This document shows positions 44,618-53,587 of a stretch of DNA of 60,908 nucleotides, in pieces (the stretch's first letter is position 1; every line of letters starts with the position of its first letter). A model generated the notes under the pieces. The model ran no database searches. It saw only the letters and a program-made list of their open reading frames with translations, and was not told the origin of the DNA. The DNA comes from Bacillota bacterium. Its GTDB lineage: Bacteria; Bacillota; SHA-98; Ch115; JABLXJ01. Position numbers and translations under genes: made by a program. The stretch is from positions 1 to 60,908 of the forward strand of contig JABLXJ010000042.1 in NCBI GenBank assembly GCA_013178125.1. Direction: 5' to 3'.

Positions 44618-44968
44618 ATGGGGAAAGACCCCTTACAGGTTGCCAGTCTGGCTGCCATGGCCGCAAACGATAAGAAGGCATACAACCCCGTTATCCTCGA
44701 CGTCCAGGGGTTGACCCAGGTGGCAGACTACTTCGTTATAGTGAGCGGCACGTCCTCTGTTCACCTCAATGCCATAGCCGAAGCTATAGTTGAGGAGCTC
44801 GAAGAGAGCGGCGCTAGATTGCTGCACAGGGAGGGTTTAGCCGAGGCCGGGTGGATTTTGCTCGACTACGGCCACACCGTCGTCCATGTTTTTCGTCAAG
44901 AAGAGAGGGAATTCTACGACCTCGAGCGACTGTGGAGAGGGGCAAAGGCGGTAGGCCTGGATACATGA
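44618..44968 (+). CDS. rsfS: Ribosomal silencing factor RsfS
   Basis: RsfS binds L14 and blocks subunit joining when nutrients are short. Conserved segments: DVQGLTQVADYFVIVSGTS, GLAEAGWILLDYGHTVVHVF and FYDLERLW at the end. ATG 44618 is supported by AGGTGGTGA eight bases upstream. 116 aa, normal. Confidence 0.94.
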   Translation: MGKDPLQVASLAAMAANDKKAYNPVILDVQGLTQVADYFVIVSGTSSVHLNAIAEAIVEELEESGARLLHREGLAEAGWILLDYGHTVVHVFRQEEREFYDLERLWRGAKAVGLDT

Positions 44969-44989
44969 CGCAATCTCGGCTGGCGTGGC

Positions 44990-45018
44990 TTGACGTACAT
45001 TCTATATGGACGTAAAAT
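44990..45018 (+). promoter_or_regulatory. Sigma-A promoter of the HTH regulator gene
   Basis: TTGACG (44990-44995) and TAAAAT (45013-45018) with a 17-base spacer, about 93 bp before the ATG. Five of six bases match in each box. Confidence 0.7.
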
Positions 45019-45110
45019 GGTGATAGCAGATTTGGTATTTGATAGTAAATAAAGATGCTTTAAGTAAAGGCGCTTTGAGCTTTTGGGTCTCTTGGGAGGC
45101 AGGTTTATTT

Positions 45111-45818
45111 ATGTCTTTAACAAGACGCCGGAAGGAGTTTCTCCTAGAGGTAAAGAAGGTCTATGATGAAACCCGCGAACCTGTCCACTATGCTATGCTT
45201 GCCAGGGCCCTCGGTGTCAGCAAGTGGACAGCCTACGATATGTTGAAGGAGCTCGAGAAACAGGGTTACGTTAGGGCAGAATACGTAGTCAACTCCTATG
45301 AGCGGGCCCCCGGCCGGTCGATGGTGGTTTTTGTTCCAACGAAAAAGGCCCGGATTTTTGTGGAGACGAATTCAACGCCTGATGCCGGCAAGCTTGATGA
45401 TGATTGGGGTCATATAAAAGAAACCGTCTTGAGGCTCCTGGATGACCTCCGCAGGTCAGGACCTGCGAAGGCTATAGATAGATTGGGCGAGGATCTGGCG
45501 AAGATGGAGCTAGATCTGCCCCTGATGTTTTGCGCGCACATCATCGGCATGCTTGTTGTATGCATCAAGGTTGTGAGCGTAGGCGATGTCGGCACTGTAG
45601 CCAAACTCTTATCCATGGCCCAGGAGCCCGAGCTCGGGTTGAGCTTGCTTGCTGGCACGGTCCTCGGGATAACCGCATTGAAGGCAACAGGTAACCTCGA
45701 TCTGGCAAGGCGCTTGAGCCCGTACCTTGGGAGGTATCAGAGGTACGTCTCCCAGATCAGCTCCGAGGAACGCAAGCTCTTGCTTGATTTCGCCAGGGAG
45801 GCGCTTGGTGCTAGTTAG
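45111..45818 (+). CDS. Winged-helix transcriptional regulator of unknown target
   Basis: The N-terminal 60 residues form a winged helix-turn-helix (PVHYAMLARALGVSKWTAYDML then a wing with YVVNSYERAPGRS). The remaining 170 residues are helical and unfamiliar. The start ATG 45111 has GGGAGG 11 bases upstream; an in-frame start at 45039 lacks one. 235 aa. It precedes the phasin-like/UbiB pair and may regulate it, but no operator was identified. Confidence 0.75.
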   Translation: MSLTRRRKEFLLEVKKVYDETREPVHYAMLARALGVSKWTAYDMLKELEKQGYVRAEYVVNSYERAPGRSMVVFVPTKKARIFVETNSTPDAGKLDDDWGHIKETVLRLLDDLRRSGPAKAIDRLGEDLAKMELDLPLMFCAHIIGMLVVCIKVVSVGDVGTVAKLLSMAQEPELGLSLLAGTVLGITALKATGNLDLARRLSPYLGRYQRYVSQISSEERKLLLDFAREALGAS

Positions 45819-45938
45819 TCTTGCAGCAGTGATAGCGTTGAGTAGTTAATGATGCTGATAATGCTGGCAGTGAAGATAGCTCATAGTATTCACAATAATA
45901 ATGACTGAAATAATGACTGATAAAAGGAGGTGCCTTAT

Positions 45939-46229
45939 GTGGACGACCCCGTCAATAAGGTTTTGAATCTAGGTATCGGAGTTTGCCTTGCGGCAAAAGA
46001 GGCCTGTGAGAAGCTGGTAGACGATCTGATGAAGCACGGGGATAGCTCTTGCGCCGGTGCCAAGCGTATCGTGGATGACCTCATAAGAAAGGGGGAGGAA
46101 GGGCGAAGAGATATTCGGAAGGCGGTGTTCAACGGCGTCGACCGGCTGGCCGACATGGCAGGCCTGGCCACAAAGAAGGATATTGAACAGCTCGAGCGGA
46201 AACTCAATGCCACGCGAGAGGGAGCGTAA
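45939..46229 (+). CDS. Phasin-like helical protein
   Basis: The 96-aa protein is almost wholly helical and charged: a short hydrophobic patch (VLNLGIGVCLAAKEA), two amphipathic helices and a C-terminal coiled coil (ATKKDIEQLERKLN). This layout matches PhaF/PhaI-type phasin-family proteins, which in Clostridia often stand beside a UbiB kinase, as here. AAAGGAGG lies eight bases before GTG 45939. The ubiB-like gene starts five bases after the stop. Confidence 0.75.
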   Translation: MDDPVNKVLNLGIGVCLAAKEACEKLVDDLMKHGDSSCAGAKRIVDDLIRKGEEGRRDIRKAVFNGVDRLADMAGLATKKDIEQLERKLNATREGA

Positions 46230-46234
46230 GGCTA

Positions 46235-47944
46235 TTGCACTTCTACCTTCTCAGGAGCGCGAGACATCTTGGCCGGGCGAGGCAGATAGCCAACGTCCTT
46301 GTGAAACACGGCTTTGGCTTTGTGGTGGACCGGCTGGGTGGGGTGGTCATCTTCTCTATCCCTAGAAGGGCTCTCAGGCGAAAGGCCCTCGAGAGGGAAG
46401 GAGGAGCGGGAGGCCCCGGCGCTGGCGAAAAGGCCGGGTGGGAGAGGGTAAGGCTCGTTGCCGAGGATCTCGGTCCCACGTTCATCAAGCTCGGCCAGCT
46501 TCTCAGCACGCGACCCGATGTGGTCCCCAGGAGCCTCGTGACCGAGCTGATGAAACTGCAGGACGAGGTTTCACCTATCAGCTATGCTGAAATCGCTACC
46601 GTGATCGCAAGCGAGCTCGGGTCAAAGGTTGAAGACCTGTTTACGTTCTTTGACCCGGAACCAATAGCAGCCGCCTCCATAGGCCAGGTTCACAGGGCCA
46701 TTTTGACGACCGGCGAGGAGGTCGCCATCAAGGTCCAGAGGCCGGGCATTGAGAGAACAGTGCAGTTGGACCTGGAGATATTAGAGGACATCGCCCAGCT
46801 GGCTGAGGGGCGTTTCGCGTGGGCCGAATTGTACAAGCCCTCTATCATTGTGAGGGAATTTGCTGATACGCTTCGAAGGGAGCTGGATTACACCACCGAG
46901 GCACATAACGCTGACGTGTTCGCACGAAACTTCGCCAATGACCCGTCTGTTCGCATCCCGAGGGTTTTCTGGGAGTTTACGAGCCGGAGAGTGCTCACCC
47001 TCGAGTATATACGCGGAATCAAGGTCAACGACCTGCAGGGGATCGATGTAAGGGGCTGGGATAGGCGTAAAATAGCCGAGAATCTGGCACGGTCCATGTT
47101 TAAGCAGATCATCATTGATGGGTTCTTTCATGCGGATCCTCACCCCGGAAATATCACCGTGGTCGGCGATGGGACGCTTGCATTCGTGGACTTCGGCATG
47201 GTTGGGCGCCTCGACGAGGAGACCAGGGATAAGGCGATTAACTTCTTGCTCGCTATCGTTGGCCGGAGGGCTTCAGACGTTGTCAGGGCTATGCTTGACC
47301 TCGGCGCCGTCAGCCCCGGCATCGACGTGAAGCAGCTCGAGCTGGAAATCCAGGATATCCTGCAGAAGTATTATGATACGCCGCTCAATAAGATCAACGT
47401 CGGAGAGGTTATTGAATCCACTATGGATTTAGCCTTCAGGTACAGGATCAGGATGCCGAGCAATCTCGCCCTCCTGGTGAAATGCCTTGTGACCCTTGAA
47501 GGGATCGTCGACCAGCTCGACCCCTCTGTATCGCCGATGGAGATAGCCGAGCCCCTGGGGAGGCAGCTCCTCCGCGAGAAGTATGCGCCCGAGGCGCTCG
47601 CGAAATCCTTTGTCCGTGGTCTCGTGGGTTATCTCGGTGACCTTAGGATATTGCCGGAGAAAATCATTAGCGTGCTTAGTTTGATGCAAGAAGGAGAATT
47701 GAAGCTAAAGCACGAATACAGGGAATTGGAACGAGCTATATCGAAGTTGACCAGTGCTTTCAACCGCTTGTCCTTCAGCATAGTAGTTGCCGGGATCCTG
47801 GTCGGTTCGGCGCTGGTCGCCCAGCGGTCGACGGGTACAGGTTCGATCATCGGCAAGCTCCCCCTGGCCGAGCTGGGGCTGGGGATTGCCGCAGCACTGG
47901 GTATGTGGCTTCTTATTTCAATAATCCGTTCTGGACGACTCTAG
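46235..47944 (+). CDS. UbiB/ABC1 (AarF) family atypical kinase
   Basis: UbiB proteins are membrane-bound atypical kinases or ATPases involved in quinone and lipid metabolism. Seen here: LGPTFIKLGQLLSTRPDVVP (the KxGQ motif), AAASIGQVHRA, VAIKVQRPG with the ATP lysine, HADPHPGNI and VDFGM. Two membrane helices at the C-terminus (FSIVVAGILVGSALVA and GIAAALGMWLLISII) anchor it. 569 aa, normal. TTG 46235 has GGGAG ten bases upstream. It forms an operon with the phasin-like gene. Confidence 0.93.
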   Translation: MHFYLLRSARHLGRARQIANVLVKHGFGFVVDRLGGVVIFSIPRRALRRKALEREGGAGGPGAGEKAGWERVRLVAEDLGPTFIKLGQLLSTRPDVVPRSLVTELMKLQDEVSPISYAEIATVIASELGSKVEDLFTFFDPEPIAAASIGQVHRAILTTGEEVAIKVQRPGIERTVQLDLEILEDIAQLAEGRFAWAELYKPSIIVREFADTLRRELDYTTEAHNADVFARNFANDPSVRIPRVFWEFTSRRVLTLEYIRGIKVNDLQGIDVRGWDRRKIAENLARSMFKQIIIDGFFHADPHPGNITVVGDGTLAFVDFGMVGRLDEETRDKAINFLLAIVGRRASDVVRAMLDLGAVSPGIDVKQLELEIQDILQKYYDTPLNKINVGEVIESTMDLAFRYRIRMPSNLALLVKCLVTLEGIVDQLDPSVSPMEIAEPLGRQLLREKYAPEALAKSFVRGLVGYLGDLRILPEKIISVLSLMQEGELKLKHEYRELERAISKLTSAFNRLSFSIVVAGILVGSALVAQRSTGTGSIIGKLPLAELGLGIAAALGMWLLISIIRSGRL

Positions 47945-48074
47945 AGGGGAATATATCTATTTTGAAACGTGGATTTGCCATGAACTTATCTCCCCGCGAA
48001 ATTGGTTTATATCCGTGCCTATGAGAAGTTGAAATAAATAAATAGAATAATCTTTTGGGTCTTTTGGGGCATCA

Positions 48075-48150
48075 TGCCCGGTAAAGAGCCCTCATGCTGG
48101 AGGTGAGGGAAGTAGAGAGGCTCATCGAGTTAGCTCTGGTGAAACCTGAA
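48075..48150 (+). promoter_or_regulatory. Structured leader of the radical SAM gene
   Basis: Within the 295-bp gap after the UbiB gene, GGGCATCATGCCC forms a small hairpin (about 48067-48079). GAGCC/GGCTC enclose CCCTCA/TGAGGG (about 48087-48124), and GAGTTAGCTC follows. The remainder of the gap is AT-rich without a gene. I could not match this to a known riboswitch consensus. Confidence 0.3.
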
Positions 48151-48239
48151 CGTCGGCCTTTTGTCTTCTATATTTCACGTTATTTCATGTTTCGCTTATG
48201 ATTCGCCCAGGATGAAAGAAGACCGGGAGGGAGACTTGA

Positions 48240-49646
48240 ATGGGTACATACAACCTCATGAAGAAGTATCTTGCAACGCAGATTATGGAGCAGATGCTGA
48301 ACCTCATTGCTCATAACCCTGAGAAGAATCTTGTTACGTTGTTTCGCATAGGCGAGAAGATCGCCTTTACCGATAGCTACAGGAGACAGGCAGCGGGCAT
48401 CAGAAGGGTCCTCGAGAACCCGTCCCACCCGACCACCCAGATGGTTGTCAGGGCGCTGCGAGAGATGCACCCCAACTGCCGGAACAAGGGCATTGTCAAC
48501 TTCTTTATAAATGCCTTGCTCCTGGGGCAGAAGGAACGAATGGACTTCCAAGCCAGGGAGAACGTGCACGTCCCATTCCTGGTGGTCATCAGCCCGACGA
48601 TGAGATGCAACCTGCGCTGCATCGGATGCTATGCAGGAAACTATGAAAAGCAGGAGGGCCTGGATTTCGAGACGATAGACCGCATAATCACCGAGGCCAA
48701 GAAGATGGGCATCCACTTCATCACAGTAAGCGGCGGGGAGCCCTTCATTAGAGAGGACCTCTTTGATATATACAAGAAACATGATGACGTTGTATTCATG
48801 ATCTACACGAATGGGACACTGATAGATAAAGCGGTTGCCAAGAAGATAGTAGAGCTTGGCAATGTGACTCCAGCCATAAGCGTCGAGGGGTTCGAGGCGG
48901 AGACGGATGCGCGTAGGGGGAAGGGCGTTTTCGCTCGCATCATGGAGGCTATGGACAACCTGAGGTCCGAGGGGGCCGTCTTCGCGTTCTCGGTGACGGC
49001 GACGCGCAACAACATTGACACGATAACGAGCGATGAATTCATGGATATGCTCATATCGAAGGGAGCGGTCTATGGTTGGTACTTCACGTTCGTGCCGGTG
49101 GGCAAGGATGCGGATCCCGAGCTCATGCCAACCCCTGAGCAGCGCAACAGGCTCAGGGAGAGGGTCAATTATTTCCGGACCTATAAACCAGTATTTGTGG
49201 CCGACTTCTGGAATGACGGGCCGTTTGTCGGTGGGTGCATCGCCGGCGGCAGGTCATACCTCCATATCAACTCGAATGGGGATATAGAACCCTGCGTATT
49301 CACGCATTTCGCCGTGGACAACATCAAGGACAAGACGCTCCTTGACGCGCTAAGGTCGCCGTTCTTTGCGGCGATTCAAAAGAGGCAGCCCTTCAACAAG
49401 AATCACCTCCGCCCGTGCATGATCATTGACAACCCGCACATATTGAGGGAGGTTGTGCGGGAGACCGGGGCGCACCCGACGCACGAGGGGGCAGACACGG
49501 TGGTGACGAAGCTGGCGGATGCCCTCGACAACTACGCCGAGGCTTACGGGCGGGTGGCCGACCCCGTGTGGGCGGCGGAATACCCCGAGGGCCGGGAACA
49601 GGCGCGTGCGGCCCAGCAGGCGCTGCAGGCGAGCGCTGGTAAGTAG
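48240..49646 (+). CDS. Radical SAM protein with SPASM-like C-terminal region
   Basis: The SAM cluster motif is Cys123, Cys127, Cys130 (CNLRCIGCYAGNY), followed by VSGGEPFIRED and ISVEGFEAETDARRG. A later Cys-rich part (GGCIAGGRSYLHINSNGDIE, then EPCVFTHFA) fits an auxiliary cluster. The protein resembles HpnH-type and heme-related radical SAM enzymes in layout, but I cannot name the substrate. 468 aa. The ATG follows GGGAGGGAG by six bases. It stands alone before the tRNA. Confidence 0.87.
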   Translation: MGTYNLMKKYLATQIMEQMLNLIAHNPEKNLVTLFRIGEKIAFTDSYRRQAAGIRRVLENPSHPTTQMVVRALREMHPNCRNKGIVNFFINALLLGQKERMDFQARENVHVPFLVVISPTMRCNLRCIGCYAGNYEKQEGLDFETIDRIITEAKKMGIHFITVSGGEPFIREDLFDIYKKHDDVVFMIYTNGTLIDKAVAKKIVELGNVTPAISVEGFEAETDARRGKGVFARIMEAMDNLRSEGAVFAFSVTATRNNIDTITSDEFMDMLISKGAVYGWYFTFVPVGKDADPELMPTPEQRNRLRERVNYFRTYKPVFVADFWNDGPFVGGCIAGGRSYLHINSNGDIEPCVFTHFAVDNIKDKTLLDALRSPFFAAIQKRQPFNKNHLRPCMIIDNPHILREVVRETGAHPTHEGADTVVTKLADALDNYAEAYGRVADPVWAAEYPEGREQARAAQQALQASAGK

Positions 49647-49674
49647 AAGGCGGCAGGGTGGCCAAGAGATGGTA

Positions 49675-49698
49675 AAGCGGCGAAGCGGCGAAGCGGCG
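49675..49698 (+). repeat. Three exact copies of AAGCGGCG
   Basis: Three adjacent exact 8-bp units lie between the radical SAM gene and the tRNA promoter. This is the last slipped-repeat tract seen before the tRNA. Confidence 0.8.
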
Positions 49699-49708
49699 AA
49701 TAAATGAG

Positions 49709-49737
49709 TTGACATCGACCTATTAATCTTCTATAAT
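49709..49737 (+). promoter_or_regulatory. Consensus sigma-A promoter of the tRNA-Ala gene
   Basis: TTGACA (49709-49714), a 17-base spacer and TATAAT (49732-49737), all perfect matches. It is 55 bp upstream of the mature tRNA 5' end. Confidence 0.88.
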
Positions 49738-49792
49738 AGACATCGTGATGGCGAAAGCCTCATATAGCAGACAAAAAAAGACTGTCAGGGTT

Positions 49793-49868
<76 letters not shown>

Positions 49869-50260
49869 TTTTTTCTTTCTCCTTTAACTAACTTCTTTAT
49901 AGTTCACTTAACCGACGTTCCTCCCCCTTACTGCGGAAAATTAATTTAGTCGGAAAAGCTATAAACACCATAGCACTCGGGCCTCTCCTCTGATGAAACC
50001 CTCGTAAGAATTCATCATCCGTGCCTCCGAATGGATCATTCCGATGGGTAATAAAGGCCTTCGCACCCTATGAACCCCTAATAAGCGTTGGATCGAACTC
50101 TTCTGCAGCCGCGCTGGCATCTGGTCTACACGCAAATTCCTTCGCCTGTATCTCCTTAGCTGCTATGGTCAGATTCTCTTGTAGCTGTTCAATCTCACAG
50201 GAGACCCCAGAAAATGTCCCCCTACACCCCTGAGGGGTGCGAAATGTACGCTGTGAAATG
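49869..50260. other. Gene-poor stretch, possible remnant of a nuclease gene on the minus strand
   Basis: No intact gene is present. On the minus strand about 50 codons up to 50068 read like the end of a PD-(D/E)XK helicase-nuclease (ENLTIAAKEIQAKEFACRPD), but with no start or context. CACCCC/GGGGTG (50225-50239) forms a small hairpin. Confidence 0.25.
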
Positions 50261-50283
50261 AAAACCCCGGGTCGCTCCGGGGT
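50261..50283 (-). terminator. Intrinsic terminator of the Rpn-family gene
   Basis: On the minus strand ACCCCGG and CCGGGGT (50277-50283 and 50264-50270) form a 7-bp stem with a six-base loop, followed by TTTT. It lies 24 bp after the stop of the Rpn gene. Confidence 0.65.
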
Positions 50284-50306
50284 CTGCACTTGTTTATGGT
50301 GCAATA

Positions 50307-51242
50307 TCAAGATAGGTACTGGTCGAGGTCTTCCAGCTTCTCGATCTCGAATATGTTCTCGGCGATCGTTTCAAGGGTGAGCACATCCTGAGATTTGATT
50401 TTCTCAAGGTATTCGGGTGGGAGTTTTTTGAATTTCCTACGGAGTTGCCGCAAGGTCATCTCAGAAAGGGCTTCCCTTTTACCTTTCTCTATACCTTTCT
50501 CTATACCTTTCTCTATGCCTTTCTCTATGCCTTCTTGAATGCATTCCTCTCTGATTAACTGATATCCCGTAGACTGCTTGATATCAAACATGTTTCCGAC
50601 CTCCCTGAAGATTTTCTGGATAATTGTCCTCCCAAATGCGAGACCCGCGAATATCTCCGCCCGTACAAGGGTTTCCTGCCTTTCTTGAAGGCTCATAAGA
50701 GGGCTATTTACGATATCGTTTACGCATTCCCTCAAAAACCTGTCGGGTTCTTTTTTGCGGCTTTCCCTCTCGGCAAGAGGTAAAAGCGCATATAATTCAG
50801 GTATTCCTGATGCCTTAAGGGAATTTCGCGTTAATGAACCGATATCCAGTAATTTGTACTGATAATCGAGCCTGCCGAGTTCACCCCTGTGATATGACAA
50901 GCTGTTCTTCATGCGGGGTGGGGAAGACCCAAGGTAGAGTAAAACCTGATACGGGAAATCCCCGTATAAGTCACATATTTCGGTCGCATAACGTAGCATT
51001 CTTAAATGCATCTTCGAGTCATCCGTTGTCTGGAACTCTATGTGGCAAATAACCGGCCCTGTTACTGTTGACCCCCTTACCACCAGGTCAGATGACCTTG
51101 CTTCAAGGCGTTTGAATTCTACATTAAGGGGTTCGGCATCCTCTAAGGCTATGCCGCTGAAATATTCTATTAATGCCTCCTCGCTGCCTGAGAATAAATC
51201 CTTGATGGTTACATCGTATTTCTGTCCTGTCTGCTCCGGCAA
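50307..51242 (-). CDS. Rpn-family PD-(D/E)XK nuclease / putative transposase
   Basis: Rpn proteins promote RecA-independent recombination and often act in phage defence. The nuclease core is seen as KDLFSGSEEALIEYF, LVVRGSTVTGPVICHIEFQT (the E-x-Q part of the active site) and YQVLLYLG. The C-terminal third has four copies of EKGI (residues about 238-253), a length-variable repeat usual in this family, and a helical tail. TTG 51242 has GGGAGGG six bases upstream. 311 aa. It is the first gene beyond the tRNA, on the opposite strand. Confidence 0.87.
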   Translation of the reverse strand: MPEQTGQKYDVTIKDLFSGSEEALIEYFSGIALEDAEPLNVEFKRLEARSSDLVVRGSTVTGPVICHIEFQTTDDSKMHLRMLRYATEICDLYGDFPYQVLLYLGSSPPRMKNSLSYHRGELGRLDYQYKLLDIGSLTRNSLKASGIPELYALLPLAERESRKKEPDRFLRECVNDIVNSPLMSLQERQETLVRAEIFAGLAFGRTIIQKIFREVGNMFDIKQSTGYQLIREECIQEGIEKGIEKGIEKGIEKGKREALSEMTLRQLRRKFKKLPPEYLEKIKSQDVLTLETIAENIFEIEKLEDLDQYLS

Positions 51243-51538
51243 ATTAAACCCTCCCGACCTGGTTCTAGTTTTAGTCTACCACATTTATGCAGAAGTCTCA
51301 ATCTGCTCCGAATGGCCTGAAGCATTGAAAGTAGCTGGGAAAAGACGCGGGGGCGGTGCACGGAGGTGAGATGAAGACAGTGATCGGGGCGGTCGGGTAG
51401 TCTTTTTTCGCCATGGCGGGGGGCTGGAGTTGTTCTGATGGCTATGAGAGATAGCTAGGGCGGTTCTGAGGGGGAAGGAGAATAGACCTGCCGAAGCGGG
51501 ATTGCATTGTGCAATCTTGCAGTCAAGTAACTATCATG
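51243..51538. other. Gene-free spacer before the fold-back element
   Basis: No coding frame is convincing. A 7-bp perfect hairpin (GATTGCA-TTG-TGCAATC, 51500-51516) lies 22 bp before the element. Confidence 0.4.
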
Positions 51539-51665
51539 GAGGCCGTTGACTTTTCCCACTAGCTACCAGATATTCTGGCTGGCAATGGTTATAACGGAAC
51601 TATTTACATGTAGACTGCGCCTATAAACTCTACCTATCATAAGACAAGATAAGCCATATCTCCAT
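51539..51665 (+). repeat. Left arm of 127-bp inverted repeat
   Basis: Begins GAGGCCGTTGAC and ends CATATCTCCAT. Exactly complementary to 51964-52090. Outside it the flanks diverge at once. Confidence 0.93.
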
Positions 51666-51695
51666 AAAAACCTCTATTCTAGGAGTGGATATCTG

Positions 51696-51992
51696 GTGAT
51701 CGGACTGCGGAGTATCACGATGTCAGCATATGAGAAACTGCTTACTACCTTCGGTATAGTCAAGAAGGATAGCTTGTTCTATGCCTTCAGGGAGCTCATC
51801 CTCCCTCTTGTAAAAGACGGGGATTTTAGCTCATTCTATAACCTGAACAAGGGCCGCGATAGTGTATCTCCGGCGCTTCTCAGCCTTGCTCTGATTCTGC
51901 AAAGGATTCTGGGCTATTCTGACCGGGAGATGGCCCGCGCGATCAGGGTAGACCTCGAGGTCAATGGAGATATGGCTTATCTTGTCTTATGA
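51696..51992 (+). pseudogene. Truncated IS1182-like transposase, N-terminal part
   Basis: The frame (SAYEKLLTTFGIVKKDSLFY, then LNKGRDSVSPALLSLALILQ and GYSDREMARAIRVDLEVN) matches the N-terminal DUF772-type region of IS1182/IS5-like transposases. Homology ends near position 51960, and the last codons (GDMAYLVL) are read from the right inverted-repeat arm. The DDE catalytic core is missing, so the protein cannot transpose. An ATG at 51720 is a possible start. Confidence 0.7.
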
Positions 51993-52090
51993 TAGGTAGA
52001 GTTTATAGGCGCAGTCTACATGTAAATAGTTCCGTTATAACCATTGCCAGCCAGAATATCTGGTAGCTAGTGGGAAAAGTCAACGGCCTC
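51964..52090 (-). repeat. Right arm of 127-bp inverted repeat
   Basis: Exact reverse complement of 51539-51665. It covers the final codons and stop of the truncated transposase frame. Confidence 0.93.
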
Positions 52091-52250
52091 AAGTACATGG
52101 CACTTACATTATACTACAGAATTTTGAAAAATACCTACCCTTTAAGCCCTGAAACCCGCAATATTAAGGGGTCGCCACCCTGGGATTTGCCTCAAAACTG
52201 TTCAAAACCAGCCCAAGGGAAACGGTGAGGGGGATTAGATTAGCCCGAGC

Positions 52251-52344
52251 GATGAAAAATTACAATTCTCCCCGGTGAAAAAGTGCATTTTCTGCCGGTG
52301 AAAAATAGCATTTTCTGGGCGGTGATTAATTACATTTCCCGAGC
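52251..52344 (+). repeat. Four direct 23-24-bp repeats, IS21-type end
   Basis: Units start at 52251, 52274, 52297 and 52321 and follow the pattern GGTGAAAAAtagCATTTTC plus about four bases. The middle two are the most alike. Multiple terminal repeats of about this size and composition are typical of IS21-family ends, where the IstA transposase binds. No istA or istB gene is recognisable nearby, so this is an orphan end. It is not a CRISPR array: there are no unique spacers. Confidence 0.55.
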
Positions 52345-52544
52345 GGCGTTGACAGTGGCTGCCAGTATCTTGACCAACCTTAGATTTGTTGAGGTTATCT
52401 ACGTATGCACTGCATCTACTATAAAGCAGGGTAAGCTGTTCTGCGATCACAGAAAACGGCCTATGTCAGGCGGCGCAAGCAGGAAATTCTTCGATTTACA
52501 GATTTCCGCGCCCCTGCTCTAGAGGGTCCACTCGGCATTCTGGA

Positions 52545-52795
52545 TTAATGAAGGGTTTATATACAATCTAGCGAACCGGACCATGATATGCCCAGCAAGA
52601 CGAGTAAGACTAAGTGGTATAGGCTGACCGGGAGATCACGGTTTTCGAGTTCACAGGTAGGATATGCAAGCTCTACTCGAGGACCAATGGGCACATAGAC
52701 AATAACGACGGGTGACCGCATCCTTTAGTTTGTATAACAAGGAGTATCAGGAATCGACAAACGTATTGATATAGCAAGAGTCATATAGGATAATG
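52545..52795 (+). pseudogene. Decayed transposase fragment (IS1182-like middle/C-terminal part)
   Basis: Short pieces in different frames read like an IS1182-type transposase: GFIYNLANRTMICPA, then KTKWYRLTG, then VFEFTGRICKLYS, then LYNKEYQEST. Several frameshifts and stops separate them. The order of the pieces matches the family (the ICPAGK and Cys-rich region, then the yxxELQEA segment). It ends where the serine recombinase gene begins. Judged by eye only. Confidence 0.4.
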
Positions 52796-52831
52796 TAGGT
52801 GGAGCAGGGAACAGATTCGGAGGCGAACGCA

Positions 52832-53575
52832 ATGCGCGTAGCAGCATACCTGCGGGTGAGCACGGAGGAGCAGGCGAAGGGCTTCGGCCTTGAGGAGCAG
52901 CGGGACAAGCTTTTGGCCTACTGCCAGTTTCGGGGCTGGACTAAAGTAACGTGGTATGAAGACCCGGGATATTCAGGAGGCGACACGGATCGGCCTGGCT
53001 TAACCGCTTTGTTGGAAGCTGTCAGAGCGGGAGCAGTGGACGCAGTCCTCACCTACAAGGCTGACCGCCTTTCCCGCAAGCTTAAAGACCTTCTGGTGCT
53101 GATAGAAGACGAACTGACCCCCCGCGGTGTTGCTTTCGTGAGTGCGACCGAGGACTTCAACACCAGCACGGCCAGCGGCAAGGCTTTTCTTTCCATGCTG
53201 GGCACCTTCGCCGAGTTCGAGCGAAACACGATTCGCGAGCGCACTATGGGGGGAATGAAACAGAAGGCGCGGCAAGGCGGTTACGCGGTCGGGGAGCCAC
53301 CGCTAGGGTACAGGGCAAGAGAGGGGCATTTGGAGGTAGACCCGACGCAGGCGTAGATTGTGGCGAAAATCTTTGCCATGAGGGAGGCCGGGGCGACCCT
53401 GGAAGAAATAGCGGCTGAGCTGAACAAAGAAGGCGTGCCCACCAAACGGGGAGGAAGGTGGTATGCTGCTACAGTCCGGTATATCCTTCAGAACCCGAAA
53501 TACCGGGGGATCCTGCGGCAAAGCTTTCAAGGCGAAACATTTGAGGCAGAGTCCCCGGCCCTGCGGATAGCCTGA
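52832..53575 (+). pseudogene. Serine recombinase interrupted by an in-frame TAG
   Basis: The resolvase domain starts MRVAAYLRVSTEEQ with catalytic Ser10 and includes YKADRLSRKLKDL and FAEFERNTIRERT. At 53354-53356 a TAG follows DPTQA, then the same frame continues IVAKIFAMREAGATLEEIAA and NPKYRGILRQ, the Recombinase (DNA-binding) domain, to a TGA at 53573-53575. Removing the single TAG gives a normal product of about 247 residues. GGAGG lies eight bases before ATG 52832. The 174-residue upstream product keeps the catalytic domain but lacks the main DNA-binding part. Confidence 0.85.
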
Positions 53576-53587
53576 GGGGGGAGACAC

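Larger units (their letters stand above)
51539..52090. mobile_element. Fold-back element with perfect 127-bp inverted repeats
   Basis: Bases 51539-51665 are, base for base, the reverse complement of 51964-52090. The 298-bp centre holds the start of a transposase gene, whose last seven codons lie in the right arm. This is not the layout of an intact insertion sequence, whose terminal repeats are 10-40 bp. I read it as a transposase gene truncated by an inverted duplication of its own upstream end. CATG stands directly left of the element and again five bases to its right, which is not clear target duplication. Confidence 0.85.

Noticed and set aside
52251-52344. CRISPR-like regular repeats
   Set aside because: The repeats follow each other directly with no unique spacers, and no cas genes are nearby. 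An IS21-type end fits better.
52283-52522. 79-codon plus-strand frame after the repeat array
   Set aside because: It begins inside the terminal repeats, has no ribosome binding site and matches no transposase segment I know.
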